39,415 nt of DNA from an uncultured Robiginitomaculum sp. (GCA_938010385.1 CALLVD010000067.1:1-39415); one strand, 5' to 3'. Counted from the first letter of the stretch, positions 24,923 to 34,193 are shown. Notes: a model not told the origin generated them from the sequence alone. Made by a program: numbers and translations.

Positions 24923-25939
24923 CTAGATATGGTCGTCGTATTTCTTAGCCAGTTCTTCGATATTTTCCGGCGGCCAGTTTGGCGCGTCCATACCGAGGTG
25001 CAGACCCATGACAGCCAGAACTTCTTTGATTTCATTCAAAGATTTACGGCCAAAGTTCGGGGTGCGAAGCATTTCAGCTTCGGACTTCTGAATCAGGTCG
25101 CCGATGTAAACGATATTGTCGTTTTTCAGGCAGTTTGCAGAGCGAACAGACAGCTCCAGCTCGTCAACCTTACGCAGCAGCGCGGGGTTGAAATCAAGCT
25201 CAGGCTTGTCATCGTCACGCTTGGCAGACTCAGGGTCGTCGAAGTTAACAAAGACTTGGAACTGGTCTTGGAGGATACGGGCCGCAACGGCGATCGCATC
25301 TTCCGGCGTGACCGCGCCGTTTGTTTCAAGGTCGATAATCAGCTTGTCATAATCCAGGACTTGGCCTTCGCGCGTGTTCTCAACGCGGTAAGCGACGCGC
25401 TTGACCGGAGAGTACAAAGCGTCAATGGAAATCAGGCCAATCGGCGCATCTTCCGGACGGTTATCGGCGGCGGCAACGTAGCCTTTACCGGTAGAGACCG
25501 TCAGCTCCATACGCACATTCGCGCCCTCATCAAGGGTACAGATAACGTGGTCAGGGTTGAGGATTTCAACATCAGCGGTTTCTTCGATGTCCGCGCCGGT
25601 CACAGGGCCGGCCGTGTCTTTCTTAAGCAGAAGACGCTTCGGACCTTCGGAGTGCATGCGAACAGCCAAGCCTTTGACGTTCAGCACGATATTGGTGACA
25701 TCTTCCAGAACGCCCGGAATAGATGTGAACTCGTGAACGATACCGTCGATTTGAATGGCGGTAACCGCTGCGCCTTGCAGGGATGACAACAGTACGCGGC
25801 GAAGCGCGTTACCGAGGGTCATACCGAAACCGGTTTCCAGCGGCTCTGCTGTAATGGTTGCGTTGCGGATAGGATCGCGGCCCGGGAAAATCTCAGGGTT
25901 CATCGGGCGGATAAGCTCTTGCCAATTTTTCTCAATCAC
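24923..25939 (-). CDS. rpoA: DNA-directed RNA polymerase subunit alpha
   Basis: This is the RNA polymerase alpha subunit, which nucleates core assembly and contacts activators and upstream DNA. The N-terminal domain contains [25 protein letters not shown]. The C-terminal domain contains [16 protein letters not shown] and the LGRKSLNEI-like stretch [14 protein letters not shown] chose the GTG at 25939 because the family starts [10 protein letters not shown] and AGAGG lies eight bases upstream; this gives 338 aa. An in-frame TTG at 25963 would add eight residues. It lies between rpsK and rplQ, with a structured gap of about 120 bases before it. Confidence 0.97.
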   Translation of the reverse strand: MIEKNWQELIRPMNPEIFPGRDPIRNATITAEPLETGFGMTLGNALRRVLLSSLQGAAVTAIQIDGIVHEFTSIPGVLEDVTNIVLNVKGLAVRMHSEGPKRLLLKKDTAGPVTGADIEETADVEILNPDHVICTLDEGANVRMELTVSTGKGYVAAADNRPEDAPIGLISIDALYSPVKRVAYRVENTREGQVLDYDKLIIDLETNGAVTPEDAIAVAARILQDQFQVFVNFDDPESAKRDDDKPELDFNPALLRKVDELELSVRSANCLKNDNIVYIGDLIQKSEAEMLRTPNFGRKSLNEIKEVLAVMGLHLGMDAPNWPPENIEELAKKYDDHI

Positions 25940-25989
25940 AGTGTATGCCTCTTGCGATGTCAACGCGGGCGCAAAGGCGCGGCGCGAAA

Positions 25990-25995
25990 ATTATA
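25990..25995 (-). promoter_or_regulatory. Candidate -10 hexamer before rpoA
   Basis: TATAAT occurs exactly on the minus strand about 50 bases upstream of the rpoA GTG. No convincing -35 hexamer is seen at 16-18 bases, so a separate rpoA-rplQ promoter is only possible. Confidence 0.25.
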
Positions 25996-26018
25996 AGGGG
26001 GCCATATTGGCCGGAAGG

Positions 26019-26043
26019 CCGCGCCTTACTTAATAAGGCGCGG
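26019..26043 (-). other. Perfect 10-bp hairpin between rpsK and rpoA
   Basis: CCGCGCCTTA and TAAGGCGCGG pair perfectly around a CTTAA loop, 18 bases after the rpsK stop. A second smaller palindrome (GGCC-ATATT-GGCC) follows. No T-tract is adjacent, so this is more likely an mRNA stability or processing element than a full terminator. Confidence 0.6.
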
Positions 26044-26061
26044 ATATAAAACGCATGCAGC

Positions 26062-26451
26062 TTAGACGCGGCGGCGTTTTGGCGGGCGACAGCCATTATG
26101 CGGAATTGGCGTGACGTCGCGAATAGTTGTGATGGTCATGCCGACAGCCTGCAAAGCGCGAACGGCAGATTCGCGGCCGGAGCCCGGACCGTTTACGTTA
26201 ACTTCCAAAGTCTGCATGCCGTGCTCGGCGGCCTTCTTGCCGGCATCTTCGGCTGCAACCTGCGCCGCGTATGGCGTCGATTTGCGGGAGCCTTTAAAGC
26301 CCATTGTGCCGGCCGATGACCAAGAGATTGTGTTGCCTTGGGCATCCGCAATCGTGATCATAGTGTTGTTGAAAGTCGCGTTAACGTGCGCAACACCGGA
26401 AGTGATGTTCTTGCGTGCGGCGCGGCGGACGCGTGTCGGTTCTTTAGCCAT
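26062..26451 (-). CDS. rpsK: 30S ribosomal protein S11
   Basis: This 129-aa small-subunit platform protein contains [22 protein letters not shown] near the N-terminus, then [19 protein letters not shown] and [15 protein letters not shown]. It ends with [16 protein letters not shown], the universally conserved basic tail. It starts 11 bases after rpsM stops. The length matches the family. Confidence 0.98.
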   Translation of the reverse strand: MAKEPTRVRRAARKNITSGVAHVNATFNNTMITIADAQGNTISWSSAGTMGFKGSRKSTPYAAQVAAEDAGKKAAEHGMQTLEVNVNGPGSGRESAVRALQAVGMTITTIRDVTPIPHNGCRPPKRRRV

Positions 26452-26462
26452 TGTGTACTACC

Positions 26463-26831
26463 CTACTTTTTCTTGCCGGCGATTGCTTTCGCCGGGCCTT
26501 TGCGCGTGCGCGCATTTGTGTGAGTGCGCTGACCGCGAACCGGTAAACCGCGACGGTGACGAAGACCGCGATAGTTACCCATGTCCATAAGGCGCTTAAT
26601 GTTGCCGTTCACTTCGCGGCGCAGATCACCTTCAACCATGTGGTTGGCGTCAATTTGCTCGCGGATTTGCAGAACTTCAGCGTCGGTCAAATCCTGTACG
26701 CGGCGATCATCAGCGATATTAATCGCGTCAACGATTTCGCGGGACTTCGCCGGGCCGATGCCGTGAATATATGTAAGCGCAATAACGACGCGCTTATTAG
26801 TCGGAATGTTTACACCCGCAATACGTGCCAC
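26463..26831 (-). CDS. rpsM: 30S ribosomal protein S13
   Basis: This 122-aa protein of the small-subunit head contacts the large subunit and tRNA. It begins [26 protein letters not shown] and contains the helix-two-turn-helix region and [20 protein letters not shown] near the end. The start codon is GTG, with TAGGAGAC just upstream. It is the first gene after an intrinsic terminator that follows adk, so it may have its own promoter. Confidence 0.98.
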   Translation of the reverse strand: MARIAGVNIPTNKRVVIALTYIHGIGPAKSREIVDAINIADDRRVQDLTDAEVLQIREQIDANHMVEGDLRREVNGNIKRLMDMGNYRGLRHRRGLPVRGQRTHTNARTRKGPAKAIAGKKK

Positions 26832-26892
26832 GATGTGTCTCCTAAAAATACTTTGGCCTTATGGCCGTTTGGTCAGATAGTCTCTGCCCATA

Positions 26893-26924
26893 CAAAAAAA
26901 GGCGGAAAGAGTCAGGCTTTCCGC
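26893..26924 (-). terminator. Rho-independent terminator between adk and rpsM
   Basis: On the minus strand GCGGAAAG-CCTGACT-CTTTCCGC forms an 8-bp stem followed by a run of seven T. It lies 51 bases after the adk stop and about 62 bases before the rpsM start. It should end or attenuate the spc transcript before the alpha genes. Confidence 0.85.
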
Positions 26925-26974
26925 GGAAAGCGTACTTATATATTTACTTTCCCCCGCGTCAACCGCGAAGGAGT

Positions 26975-27619
26975 CTATTTTGCCCCAAAAATCCGCGCCC
27001 AAAGCGACCTTTTTGCAGTCCCTTTTGCGCCCGTTGGTGAGGCCGCATCATAGCGGCTTAATATCTGCTCGATTTGGCCGGCAACCGTGTCAATATCGGC
27101 CATTCCGTCAATTTCAGTGAGCTTCCCCTGCGCGCTGTAGTAGGGCAAAAGCGGCGCTGTCTGCTCATTATAGGCGCTTAGGCGTACTTTGAAGGATTCG
27201 GGGTTATCGTCCTTGCGGCCTTCTTGTTCAAAGCGCTTGACGATTCGCTGCGTCAGCGCCGCGTCATCGACTTTCAGGCGGATAACCGTATCAACTTTTT
27301 GCCCGCGTCCGGACAGGCTGGCGTCAAGCGCTTCGGCTTGCGGCACGGTGCGCGGAAAGCCGTCAAAGATAAAACCCGCCGCATTCGGGTTTAAGTCGAG
27401 CTGCTCTTCGATCAAAGCAATGACAATGGCGTCGGACACCAGTTCGCCGCGGTCCATAATGCCGGCCACTTTTTGGCCCAGCTCTGTGCCGGAGGCTTTG
27501 GCTGCGCGCAGCATATCGCCGGTTGAGAGCTGGATGTAGCCGCGGCCGGCGACAAGCTTTTTGGCCTGCGTGCCTTTACCGGCGGCCGGCGGGCCGAACA
27601 TAATCAGATTCATAGTCAT
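26975..27619 (-). CDS. adk: Adenylate kinase, short LID form with a basic C-terminal tail
   Basis: This 214-aa enzyme interconverts ATP+AMP and 2 ADP. The P-loop is FGPPAAGKGTQ, the AMP-binding part STGDMLRAA, and the DGFPRTVPQAEAL motif is intact. The LID between RIVKRFEQEGRKDDN and SFKVRL is short and has no zinc cysteines. After the core, about 19 residues (TGAKGTAKRSLWARIFGAK) form a basic tail with an amphipathic look. The ATG at 27619 is kept because GGGGGA lies eight bases upstream. It directly follows secY, as usual in alphaproteobacteria. Confidence 0.95.
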   Translation of the reverse strand: MTMNLIMFGPPAAGKGTQAKKLVAGRGYIQLSTGDMLRAAKASGTELGQKVAGIMDRGELVSDAIVIALIEEQLDLNPNAAGFIFDGFPRTVPQAEALDASLSGRGQKVDTVIRLKVDDAALTQRIVKRFEQEGRKDDNPESFKVRLSAYNEQTAPLLPYYSAQGKLTEIDGMADIDTVAGQIEQILSRYDAASPTGAKGTAKRSLWARIFGAK

Positions 27620-27631
27620 CGCGCTTTCCCC

Positions 27632-28981
27632 CTAACGATTGCGGCGGCGCATTTTGCTCTTCTTGATCAGGCCCTCATATTGGTGAGCGATCAGATGAGA
27701 CTGAATTTGCGAGACTGTATCAATGGTCACAGATACGATAATCAAAAGCGACATACCGCCGATCAACATGCCGACACTGGGCGGAATGTTCTGATTTTGG
27801 GAAATCAGATATTCCGGCAATATACAAACGAAGGCGACATAGAGCGCGCCGATAAGTGTCAGCCGGTTCATAACATAAGTCAGATATTCAGACGTGCGGG
27901 CGCCCGGACGAATGCCCGGCAGGAAGCCGCCCTGCTTGCGCAAATTATCGGCCGTGTCATCGGCATCAAAGACAAAGCTTGTGTAGAAGAAACAGAAGAA
28001 GATAACGAGCACGCCATACATGACCAAGTAAGGCATAGAGCCATAGCTGGTATAGGCCAATACAGTGCGCAGCCATTGCGGGCCGGTTTCACCCCAAACA
28101 GAGCCCGCCGTCGCCGGCAAAATCAAAAGCGATGTCGCAAAGATCGGCGGGATAACGCCGGCCGTGTTAATCTTCAGCGGCAGGAAGGAGCTCTCGCCGC
28201 CAAACTGCTTGCCGCCGGCCATTTGACGTTTCGGATATTGCACCAAAAGGCGGCGCTGCGAGCGCTCAACAAAGACAATCAGCATGGTCAATGCCAGTGA
28301 CATAGCCAGCAAGATAAGCACGAGCGAGCCGGCAATAGAGCCTTCGCGGCCCAGATTTAAAACTTGGAAAATCGCTTTGGGAAGCTCGGCCACAATGCCG
28401 GCAAAAATGATAAGCGAGACGCCGTTACCCACGCCGCGCGCTGTGACTTGCTCCCCGAGCCACATCAGGAACATGGTACCGCCAACCAGGGTAATAACCG
28501 CTGTCGCCTGGAAAAACAGGCCGGGATTAATCACAGAGCCCGAGCTTTCAAGCAGTTTGGCAATGCCGTAAGCTTGGAAAATCGCCAAAAAAACCGTCAG
28601 ATAACGGGTATATTGGTTAATCTGCTGGCGGCCCTGCTGTCCGCCGTCTTTATCCAGCACGATGAGCGACGGAACCGTCTTCTTCATCATGGTCATGATA
28701 ATCGACGCCGTAATATACGGCATAACGTTTAGGGCGAAGACAGCCATACGCTCGACAGCGCCGCCGGAAAACATATTGGCGCGATCCAAAACGCCGCCTG
28801 CGCCGGCTGAAAATGTCTGCGCATATTTTGCCAGATCAATGCCGGGAACAGGCACGTAAGTGCCGAGGCGGTAGATGACCAAAATCATCAGTGTGAACAA
28901 AAGGCGTTTTTGCAAATCTTTGGCTTTGCCAAAGGCGCCAAGGTTCATATTTTTGGCCATTTGTTGCGATGCTGACGCCAT
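27632..28981 (-). CDS. secY: Protein translocase subunit SecY
   Basis: This 449-aa inner-membrane channel of the Sec translocon has ten transmembrane helices. GTYVPVPGIDLAKYA marks the loop after TM1, and VERSQRRLLVQYPKRQ and SFLPLKINTAGVIPPIFA mark the cytoplasmic loop 4-5 and helix 7 region. The C-terminus ends in a basic stretch KKSKMRRRNR. The start is 110 bases after rplO with two perfect hairpins between. adk follows 12 bases later with no rpmJ in between. Confidence 0.98.
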   Translation of the reverse strand: MASASQQMAKNMNLGAFGKAKDLQKRLLFTLMILVIYRLGTYVPVPGIDLAKYAQTFSAGAGGVLDRANMFSGGAVERMAVFALNVMPYITASIIMTMMKKTVPSLIVLDKDGGQQGRQQINQYTRYLTVFLAIFQAYGIAKLLESSGSVINPGLFFQATAVITLVGGTMFLMWLGEQVTARGVGNGVSLIIFAGIVAELPKAIFQVLNLGREGSIAGSLVLILLAMSLALTMLIVFVERSQRRLLVQYPKRQMAGGKQFGGESSFLPLKINTAGVIPPIFATSLLILPATAGSVWGETGPQWLRTVLAYTSYGSMPYLVMYGVLVIFFCFFYTSFVFDADDTADNLRKQGGFLPGIRPGARTSEYLTYVMNRLTLIGALYVAFVCILPEYLISQNQNIPPSVGMLIGGMSLLIIVSVTIDTVSQIQSHLIAHQYEGLIKKSKMRRRNR

Positions 28982-28997
28982 GATTATTGCCTCTTTA

Positions 28998-29026
28998 AAA
29001 TAAGATAGGCCCCGCAGATCTTATTT
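28998..29026 (-). other. Perfect 9-bp hairpin just before the secY ribosome-binding site
   Basis: AAATAAGAT and ATCTTATTT pair perfectly around an 11-base loop. The structure ends next to AGAGG, the likely secY ribosome-binding site, and could influence secY translation. Confidence 0.55.
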
Positions 29027-29056
29027 CAAGAAAAGGGGGCCAAAAAATATTTATGA

Positions 29057-29081
29057 GCAAGCTAATCTGTAATTAGCTTGC
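29057..29081 (-). other. Perfect 10-bp hairpin between rplO and secY
   Basis: GCAAGCTAAT and ATTAGCTTGC pair perfectly around a CTGTA loop, 9 bases after the rplO stop. On the minus strand a T6 run starts about 9 bases past the stem, too far for a strong terminator, so attenuation or RNA processing is more likely. Confidence 0.6.
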
Positions 29082-29090
29082 ATATCTGTT

Positions 29091-29921
29091 TTAACCCTTG
29101 GCCAGTTCGGCCGCCTGCTTAACCCACTCATCGCGTTCGATGCGACCGGGGAAGCTATCAATAATGCCTTCGACCATTTCGATGTCAGCTTTTTTCCAAG
29201 CTGCAATCTGGCGATAGTAATAGATACCTTTAGAGTTCAAGTCACCTTCAAACTTAGGGCCGATGCCTTTGATCTTCTTAAGATCATCAGGCTCTCCGTC
29301 AGTCGCGCCATCAGTATAAAGAACTTTTGGCTTAGCCTTCTTAACTTCAGCTTTAGGCTTTGGCTCAGCTTTAGGCACTTCAGCTTTAGGCGCTGCCTTT
29401 TTAGGAGCAGGTTTAGCTTTTTTAGCAGGCTTTTCAGCAACAGTACGCTCAACTTTAGCCGGCTTAACGCCCGTGACGTTGACAGTACCGCCGGCAGCTT
29501 CAACGATCTTCGTCGCGCCCGGCGTTGCACCGCGTACAACAAGATTAACTTTACCCGTTAGCTTGCCGGAGCCAATAAGACGCACGCCATCCAGTTCGCG
29601 GCGAATTACGCCGGCATTTACCAGAGCCGCTGCATCGATATCGCCCTTAGGCAGAACGCCGGCTTCAACAGCTTGGTTTAAGCGGCGAATAGACAGCTCT
29701 GCAAATTTCAAACGGTTGGGCTTGTTAAAGCCGCGCTTTGGCAGGCGCATAAATATCGGCATTTGGCCGCCTTCATAACCGCCGATTGTCACACCGGAGC
29801 GTGACTTTTGACCTTTTACGCCGCGGCCGGCGGTTTTGCCTTTGCCGGAACCGACACCGCGACCGACGCGAATGCGGTCTTTAGTAGCGCCGGGATTATC
29901 TGCGAGTTCGTTCAAACGCAT
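29091..29921 (-). CDS. rplO: 50S ribosomal protein L15 with C-terminal helix-hairpin-helix-like extension
   Basis: The first about 152 residues are a normal L15: [47 protein letters not shown] and the C-terminal fold ending [11 protein letters not shown] Lys/Ala/Pro-rich linker follows (about residues 153-208). The last 65 residues form a small module with [14 protein letters not shown] and [14 protein letters not shown], resembling helix-hairpin-helix domains I recall at the C-termini of alphaproteobacterial NuoE and L21. The total is 276 aa against about 145-160 in most bacteria. I chose the ATG at 29921 because GGAG lies six bases before it and the family begins at this point; an upstream start at 29951 would add ten residues. 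There is no frameshift, so the extension is genuine. Confidence 0.95.
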   Translation of the reverse strand: MRLNELADNPGATKDRIRVGRGVGSGKGKTAGRGVKGQKSRSGVTIGGYEGGQMPIFMRLPKRGFNKPNRLKFAELSIRRLNQAVEAGVLPKGDIDAAALVNAGVIRRELDGVRLIGSGKLTGKVNLVVRGATPGATKIVEAAGGTVNVTGVKPAKVERTVAEKPAKKAKPAPKKAAPKAEVPKAEPKPKAEVKKAKPKVLYTDGATDGEPDDLKKIKGIGPKFEGDLNSKGIYYYRQIAAWKKADIEMVEGIIDSFPGRIERDEWVKQAAELAKG

Positions 29922-29989
29922 TTTATTCTCCATCAGACCGGTCGTCGCCAAATTGCGACGCGGCCTTAAAAATTAATTCAGCCAAAGAC

Positions 29990-30184
29990 CTAGTCTTCGA
30001 CGATTGTCACCATGTGGCTGACCTTAGCGATCATGCCGCGAACCGAAGGCGTATCTTCGAGCACGCGGGTGCGGCCGATTTTACCCAAACCCAAACCGAC
30101 AAGCGTTGCGCGCTGGTCTTTCGGGCGGCGGATCGGGCTTCCGGTCTGTTTGACCGTCAGCGTTGCTTTTTTCTTAGCTGCCAT
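29990..30184 (-). CDS. rpmD: 50S ribosomal protein L30
   Basis: This 64-aa large-subunit protein reads [21 protein letters not shown], then [21 protein letters not shown]. The last helix is [12 protein letters not shown]. It matches the short bacterial L30. It lies 23 bases after rpsE and precedes rplO. Confidence 0.97.
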   Translation of the reverse strand: MAAKKKATLTVKQTGSPIRRPKDQRATLVGLGLGKIGRTRVLEDTPSVRGMIAKVSHMVTIVED

Positions 30185-30207
30185 CTTAAGTCTCCGATTA
30201 CCTTAGG

Positions 30208-30780
30208 TTATGCTTCGATTGCGTCAGGTGCAGATGCACCGTCAGTCCGGCGTGTTGTCAGCTCTCCGACTTTCATGCCGCGTTTGGCAGCAATCGTGCG
30301 GGGGCTTTCCATACGCTTAAGACCGTCAAATGTCGCGCGAACCATGTTGTATGGGTTGGACGTGCCAAGTGATTTGGCAACAACGTCCTGAACGCCCAAA
30401 CATTCCATAACAGCCCGCATCGGACCGCCGGAAATAACGCCGGTCCCGGGAGGGGCTGCGCGCATGATGACTTTACCGGCGCCGTGACGTCCGCGAACGT
30501 CATGATGCAGGGTGCGGCCTTCACGAAGCGGAACGCGAATAAGGTTGCGCTTGGCTTCTTCTGTGGCTTTGCGGATCGCTTCAGGAACTTCGCGGGCCTT
30601 ACCCTTACCGAAGCCGACGCGACCTTTTTCATCACCGACGATGACGAGGGCCGCAAAACCCATGCGGCGTCCGCCTTTTACGGTTTTCGCAACGCGGTTA
30701 ATGTGAACCAGTCGGTCGATGAATTCCGGAGTTTCTTCCTCGCGGTCACGACGCTTACCTCTGTTATCTTCACGGGCCAT
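30208..30780 (-). CDS. rpsE: 30S ribosomal protein S5
   Basis: This 190-aa protein is at the small-subunit decoding and mRNA-entry region. It has [23 protein letters not shown], then [25 protein letters not shown] in the double-stranded-RNA-binding-like domain, and [21 protein letters not shown]. The N-terminal tail is charged, as usual in alphaproteobacteria. It follows rplR by nine bases. Confidence 0.98.
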   Translation of the reverse strand: MAREDNRGKRRDREEETPEFIDRLVHINRVAKTVKGGRRMGFAALVIVGDEKGRVGFGKGKAREVPEAIRKATEEAKRNLIRVPLREGRTLHHDVRGRHGAGKVIMRAAPPGTGVISGGPMRAVMECLGVQDVVAKSLGTSNPYNMVRATFDGLKRMESPRTIAAKRGMKVGELTTRRTDGASAPDAIEA

Positions 30781-30789
30781 GTATTTCTC

Positions 30790-31137
30790 CTAAAACTTGA
30801 GACCGGCTTCGCGAGCCGCGTCTGCCAGAGCTTTCACCCGGCCATGAAACAGATATCCGCCGCGGTCAAAGACAACGTCTTCAACTTTGGCTTTTTGCGC
30901 GCGTTCGGCGATCAATTTGCCAACGGCGGCCGCTGCGTTAACATCGCTGCCCTTGTCTTTGCTCTCAAGTGATGAGGCGGAGGCGAGCGTTACGCCGGCC
31001 ACATCGTCGATGATTTGGGCATAAATATTCTTTGATGACCGAAACACAGACAAACGCGGACGTCCGTTGTTGTTTTTCTTGAGCCGGCGACGAACCCGTT
31101 GGGCGCGGCGGCGCGTATTTTGCTGAGCTGTTTTCAT
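30790..31137 (-). CDS. rplR: 50S ribosomal protein L18
   Basis: This 115-aa protein binds 5S r[39 protein letters not shown] is split here as a basic N-terminal tail and the first strand, followed by [26 protein letters not shown]. The family length and C-terminus match. The ATG is two bases after the rplF stop. Confidence 0.97.
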   Translation of the reverse strand: MKTAQQNTRRRAQRVRRRLKKNNNGRPRLSVFRSSKNIYAQIIDDVAGVTLASASSLESKDKGSDVNAAAAVGKLIAERAQKAKVEDVVFDRGGYLFHGRVKALADAAREAGLKF

Positions 31138-31139
31138 GG

Positions 31140-31673
31140 CTACTTCTTCTTACCTTCTTTGCGGCGGACATATTCGCCCTGATAACGCACGCCCTTGCCT
31201 TTATAAGGCTCCGGCTTGCGGTACTCGCGGATTTTAGCGGCGGCTTGGCCGACAGCCTGCTTATCAATGCCTTCGACGACAATTTCGGTCGGCTTGGGCG
31301 CAGACACTGAAATGCCTTCCGGCGCTTCAAAGATAATGTCGTGTGAAAAGCCGAGCTGCATGGTCAGCTTGCTGCCCTGAGCCTGTGCGCGATAACCCAC
31401 GCCGTGCAGCTCAAGATTCTTTTTATAGCCGTTTGTGACGCCTTCGATAAGATTGGCAATCATTGTGCGGGACATGCCCCACATGGATTTGCCGGTTTTA
31501 TCTTCTTTGACGGGCGTGACTGTAAACTCATTACCGTCAAGCTTGCCGGTGACAGCATCAGGGAGCGTGAACTCCAGCTGACCTTTCGGGCCTTTAACAG
31601 CGATGTGTTGACCGTTTTGCGTCAGGGTGACGCCTGACGGCACTTCAATTGGTTTTTTACCGATACGGGACAT
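31140..31673 (-). CDS. rplF: 50S ribosomal protein L6
   Basis: This 177-aa protein sits near the factor-binding site of the large subunit. It starts [15 protein letters not shown] and contains [10 protein letters not shown]. The second repeat ends with [26 protein letters not shown], the L6 C-terminal signature. I chose the ATG at 31673, with GAGGGG seven bases upstream; the in-frame TTG two codons earlier is unlikely. It follows rpsH closely. Confidence 0.97.
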   Translation of the reverse strand: MSRIGKKPIEVPSGVTLTQNGQHIAVKGPKGQLEFTLPDAVTGKLDGNEFTVTPVKEDKTGKSMWGMSRTMIANLIEGVTNGYKKNLELHGVGYRAQAQGSKLTMQLGFSHDIIFEAPEGISVSAPKPTEIVVEGIDKQAVGQAAAKIREYRKPEPYKGKGVRYQGEYVRRKEGKKK

Positions 31674-31685
31674 AATCAATCCCCT

Positions 31686-32081
31686 CTATGATACTTGGCA
31701 AAGGATTTCGCCGCCGACATTGTTGTCGCGTGCAGCGTGATCGCTCATGACACCTTTTGGCGTCGACAGGATCGCAATACCCAAACCGTTACGGATTTGC
31801 GGCAGGCTCTTGACCGATGTGTAAACACGGCGTCCGGGCTTGGACACGCGCGAAATACGGCGGATAACAGGAGCGCCTTCGAAATATTTAAGCTCAATGT
31901 CAAAGGTCTTGAAACCGTCAACTTCCAGCTCGGAATAACCGCGAATATAGCCTTCATCGGCCAATACATCGAGGACCCGGCCGCGCAGCTTTGACGCCGG
32001 CGTTGAGCATTTTGATTTTCCGCGCATCAGGGAGTTGCGGATACGGGTGATCATATCACCGACAGGATCTGAAAAAGACAT
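31686..32081 (-). CDS. rpsH: 30S ribosomal protein S8
   Basis: This 131-aa protein binds the central domain of 16S rRNA, and in many bacteria represses its own operon by binding mRNA. It has [19 protein letters not shown] at the N-terminus, [16 protein letters not shown] in the middle and [33 protein letters not shown] at the end. It lies 11 bases after rpsN. Confidence 0.98.
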   Translation of the reverse strand: MSFSDPVGDMITRIRNSLMRGKSKCSTPASKLRGRVLDVLADEGYIRGYSELEVDGFKTFDIELKYFEGAPVIRRISRVSKPGRRVYTSVKSLPQIRNGLGIAILSTPKGVMSDHAARDNNVGGEILCQVS

Positions 32082-32092
32082 CTACGCGCTCC

Positions 32093-32398
32093 CTACCAGC
32101 TGGACTTAACAAGGCCCGGGATCAAACCGAATGAGCCAAGCTCACGCAGTGCGATACGGGACATTTTCATTTTGCGGTAGTAACCGCGCGGACGGCCGGA
32201 GACCTGGCAACGATTACGCACGCGAGACGGCGCGCTGTTGCGGGGAAGATCGGCGAGCTTTAACTGCGCTGCAAAACGCTCTTCCACAGGAAGCTCTGTA
32301 TTGCGGGCGATTGCCTTTAATTCTGCACGCTTGGCCGCATATTTTGCGACAAGACGTTGGCGTTTTTTATTACGCTCAACTGCACTTACTTTTGCCAT
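32093..32398 (-). CDS. rpsN: 30S ribosomal protein S14
   Basis: This 101-aa protein is the zinc-free long form (no CxxC pairs). Visible motifs are [23 protein letters not shown] and the conserved end [40 protein letters not shown]. Position between rplE and rpsH is the normal spc order. No duplicate is present in the window. Confidence 0.97.
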   Translation of the reverse strand: MAKVSAVERNKKRQRLVAKYAAKRAELKAIARNTELPVEERFAAQLKLADLPRNSAPSRVRNRCQVSGRPRGYYRKMKMSRIALRELGSFGLIPGLVKSSW

Positions 32399-32461
32399 TT
32401 TTAGTCCTTTAGTTTGCTATCAGCTCTTACGAGCTATGCTTTGCCTGATGCGTTCGCTTGA

Positions 32462-33022
32462 TTATTTCTTTTTAGGAAAAGGGAAATCAAACGCAGCCAA
32501 CAGTGCGCGGGCTTCTTCGTCTGTGTTTGCCGAGGTGGCAACAACAACATCCATACCCCAGATTTGATCGATATTATCATAATCAATTTCAGGGAAGATG
32601 GTTTGGTCTTTAATGCCCATGGCGTAATTGCCATTGCCATCAAAAGATTTTGCGTTCAGGCCGCGGAAGTCACGAACGCGCGGCAGCGCGATGTTAACCA
32701 AGCGGTCCAAAAATTCATACATTTGATCACCGCGCAAAGTCACCTTTGCGCCGATTGTCATGCCTTCGCGAAGCTTGAAGCCAGCAATAGATTTCTTGGC
32801 GACAGTCGGCACCGGCTTTTGACCGGCAATCAACTCAAGATCAGCAATCGCTGACTTAACTTTTTTAGAATCACCGACAGCAGCGCCAATGCCCATATTG
32901 AGCACGACTTTTTCAATCGCCGGGATTTGCATAGAATTTGTGTACTTAAACTGCTCTTGCATCGCGGCGCGAATTTCGCTGCGATACTTGGCGGCCAAGC
33001 GTGGCTCATAAGCTTTAGACAT
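32462..33022 (-). CDS. rplE: 50S ribosomal protein L5
   Basis: This 186-aa protein contacts 5S rRNA and P-site tRNA. It has [45 protein letters not shown] and [29 protein letters not shown] chose the ATG at 33022, with GGAG ten bases upstream and an 8-base overlap with the end of rplX. A longer in-frame start at 33118 would add 32 residues copied from the rplX overlap frame and is not credible. Confidence 0.97.
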   Translation of the reverse strand: MSKAYEPRLAAKYRSEIRAAMQEQFKYTNSMQIPAIEKVVLNMGIGAAVGDSKKVKSAIADLELIAGQKPVPTVAKKSIAGFKLREGMTIGAKVTLRGDQMYEFLDRLVNIALPRVRDFRGLNAKSFDGNGNYAMGIKDQTIFPEIDYDNIDQIWGMDVVVATSANTDEEARALLAAFDFPFPKKK

Positions 33023-33335
33023 CGAGGACTTCTCCTGATTTTGTGGCCACACGGACCTTCTTGCCATCTTTAAGCGTTTTAAAACCGACGCGGGTCGGCT
33101 TGTCGCTTGACGGGTCAATCATAGACACGTTGGACACAGCAATCGCCGCTTCGAATGTGCGAATGCCGCCGTCCGGGTTTTCTTGGGTCGGCTTGGTGTG
33201 ACGCTTAACAACGTTCACGCCTGAGACAATGACTTTACCTTCAGTCGGCACAACACGTGTGACCTGACCTTTTTTGCCTTTGTCTTTGCCGGCAATAATG
33301 ACGACCGTGTCGCCTTTTTTAATCTTAGCAGCCAT
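33015..33335 (-). CDS. rplX: 50S ribosomal protein L24
   Basis: This 106-aa assembly-initiator protein carries a KOW motif: [39 protein letters not shown] and the C-terminal [13 protein letters not shown] complete the family pattern. The ATG is two bases after the rplN stop. The stop overlaps the start of rplE by 8 bases. Confidence 0.97.
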   Translation of the reverse strand: MAAKIKKGDTVVIIAGKDKGKKGQVTRVVPTEGKVIVSGVNVVKRHTKPTQENPDGGIRTFEAAIAVSNVSMIDPSSDKPTRVGFKTLKDGKKVRVATKSGEVLDV

Positions 33336-33337
33336 GA

Positions 33338-33706
33338 CTACAGTACCTCAGGAGCCAGAGACACGATCTTCATGTGGTTCTTTGCGCGAAGCTCGCGCGG
33401 AACCGGGCCGAAAATCCGTGTGCCGATCGGCTCACCTTTATCGTTAACAATAACCGCAGCGTTGCCATCAAAACGGATGACAGAGCCGTCGCGGCGCTGA
33501 ATGTCTTTGCGGACGCGAACAACAATGGCTTTACGCACATCGCCTTTTTTCACTTTGCCGCGCGGAATCGCTTCTTTGATAGAGACGACAATAGTGTCCC
33601 CGACATGAGCATAACGACGACCGGCACCGCCCAGCACTTTAATGCACTGGACACGGCGGGCGCCGGAATTGTCGGCAACTTCCAAATTTGACTGCATCTG
33701 AATCAT
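33338..33706 (-). CDS. rplN: 50S ribosomal protein L14
   Basis: This 122-aa protein lies at the intersubunit bridge region. It starts [27 protein letters not shown], then has ARVGD-type [12 protein letters not shown], and ends [24 protein letters not shown], a universal L14 C-terminus. Length is exactly that of the family. Confidence 0.98.
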   Translation of the reverse strand: MIQMQSNLEVADNSGARRVQCIKVLGGAGRRYAHVGDTIVVSIKEAIPRGKVKKGDVRKAIVVRVRKDIQRRDGSVIRFDGNAAVIVNDKGEPIGTRIFGPVPRELRAKNHMKIVSLAPEVL

Positions 33707-33750
33707 TGTCAGACCTCTTTATAAATTATTTCGGAGCGGAGAGGCGAAGG

Positions 33751-33981
33751 CTATTTAGCCAACACTTCCCAGCGCTTGAGTTTGCTTCGCGGCGGGCACT
33801 CTTGAATAGAGACCTGTTCACCGACTTTAATTGCGTTTGCTTCGTCATGTGCGTGGTACTTTTTGGACCGGCGCACAGTCTTTTTCAGAAGCGGATGCAG
33901 ATACGTTCTTTCGACCCGCACTACAACTGTTTTATCAGTCTTGTCGCTGACAACGACGCCTCGTAAAATTCGTCTTGGCAT
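33751..33981 (-). CDS. rpsQ: 30S ribosomal protein S17
   Basis: This 76-aa OB-fold primary 16S rRNA-binding protein reads [21 protein letters not shown], then [21 protein letters not shown] and [18 protein letters not shown], the full S17 pattern. It lies 9 bases after rpmC and 44 bases before rplN. Confidence 0.97.
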   Translation of the reverse strand: MPRRILRGVVVSDKTDKTVVVRVERTYLHPLLKKTVRRSKKYHAHDEANAIKVGEQVSIQECPPRSKLKRWEVLAK

Positions 33982-33989
33982 TGTGTATC

Positions 33990-34193
33990 CTACTTCGCAG
34001 CTTCAGCGGCGCGGGTTTCGCGCATGATGGTTTTCAAACGGGCGATATCGCGGCGAATGGCGCGAAACCGGGCCGTATTTTCCAGCTGACCTGTTGCCAC
34101 TTGGAACCGCAGATTAAACTGTTCTTTTTTCAGTTTCAGGAGCTCTTCCTGACGCTGATCGGCGCTGAGCGCTCTGACGTCTGTCGCTTTCAT
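33990..34193 (-). CDS. rpmC: 50S ribosomal protein L29
   Basis: This 67-aa two-helix protein is near the peptide exit tunnel. It reads [20 protein letters not shown], then [33 protein letters not shown] chose the ATG at 34193 with an AAGGCGAAG-type site upstream; an in-frame start at 34229 would add residues from the rplP overlap. Confidence 0.96.
   Translation of the reverse strand: MKATDVRALSADQRQEELLKLKKEQFNLRFQVATGQLENTARFRAIRRDIARLKTIMRETRAAEAAK

Noticed and set aside
24887-25786. 299-aa open frame on the plus strand opposite rpoA
   Set aside because: Antisense shadow of rpoA with no ribosome-binding site or family signature.
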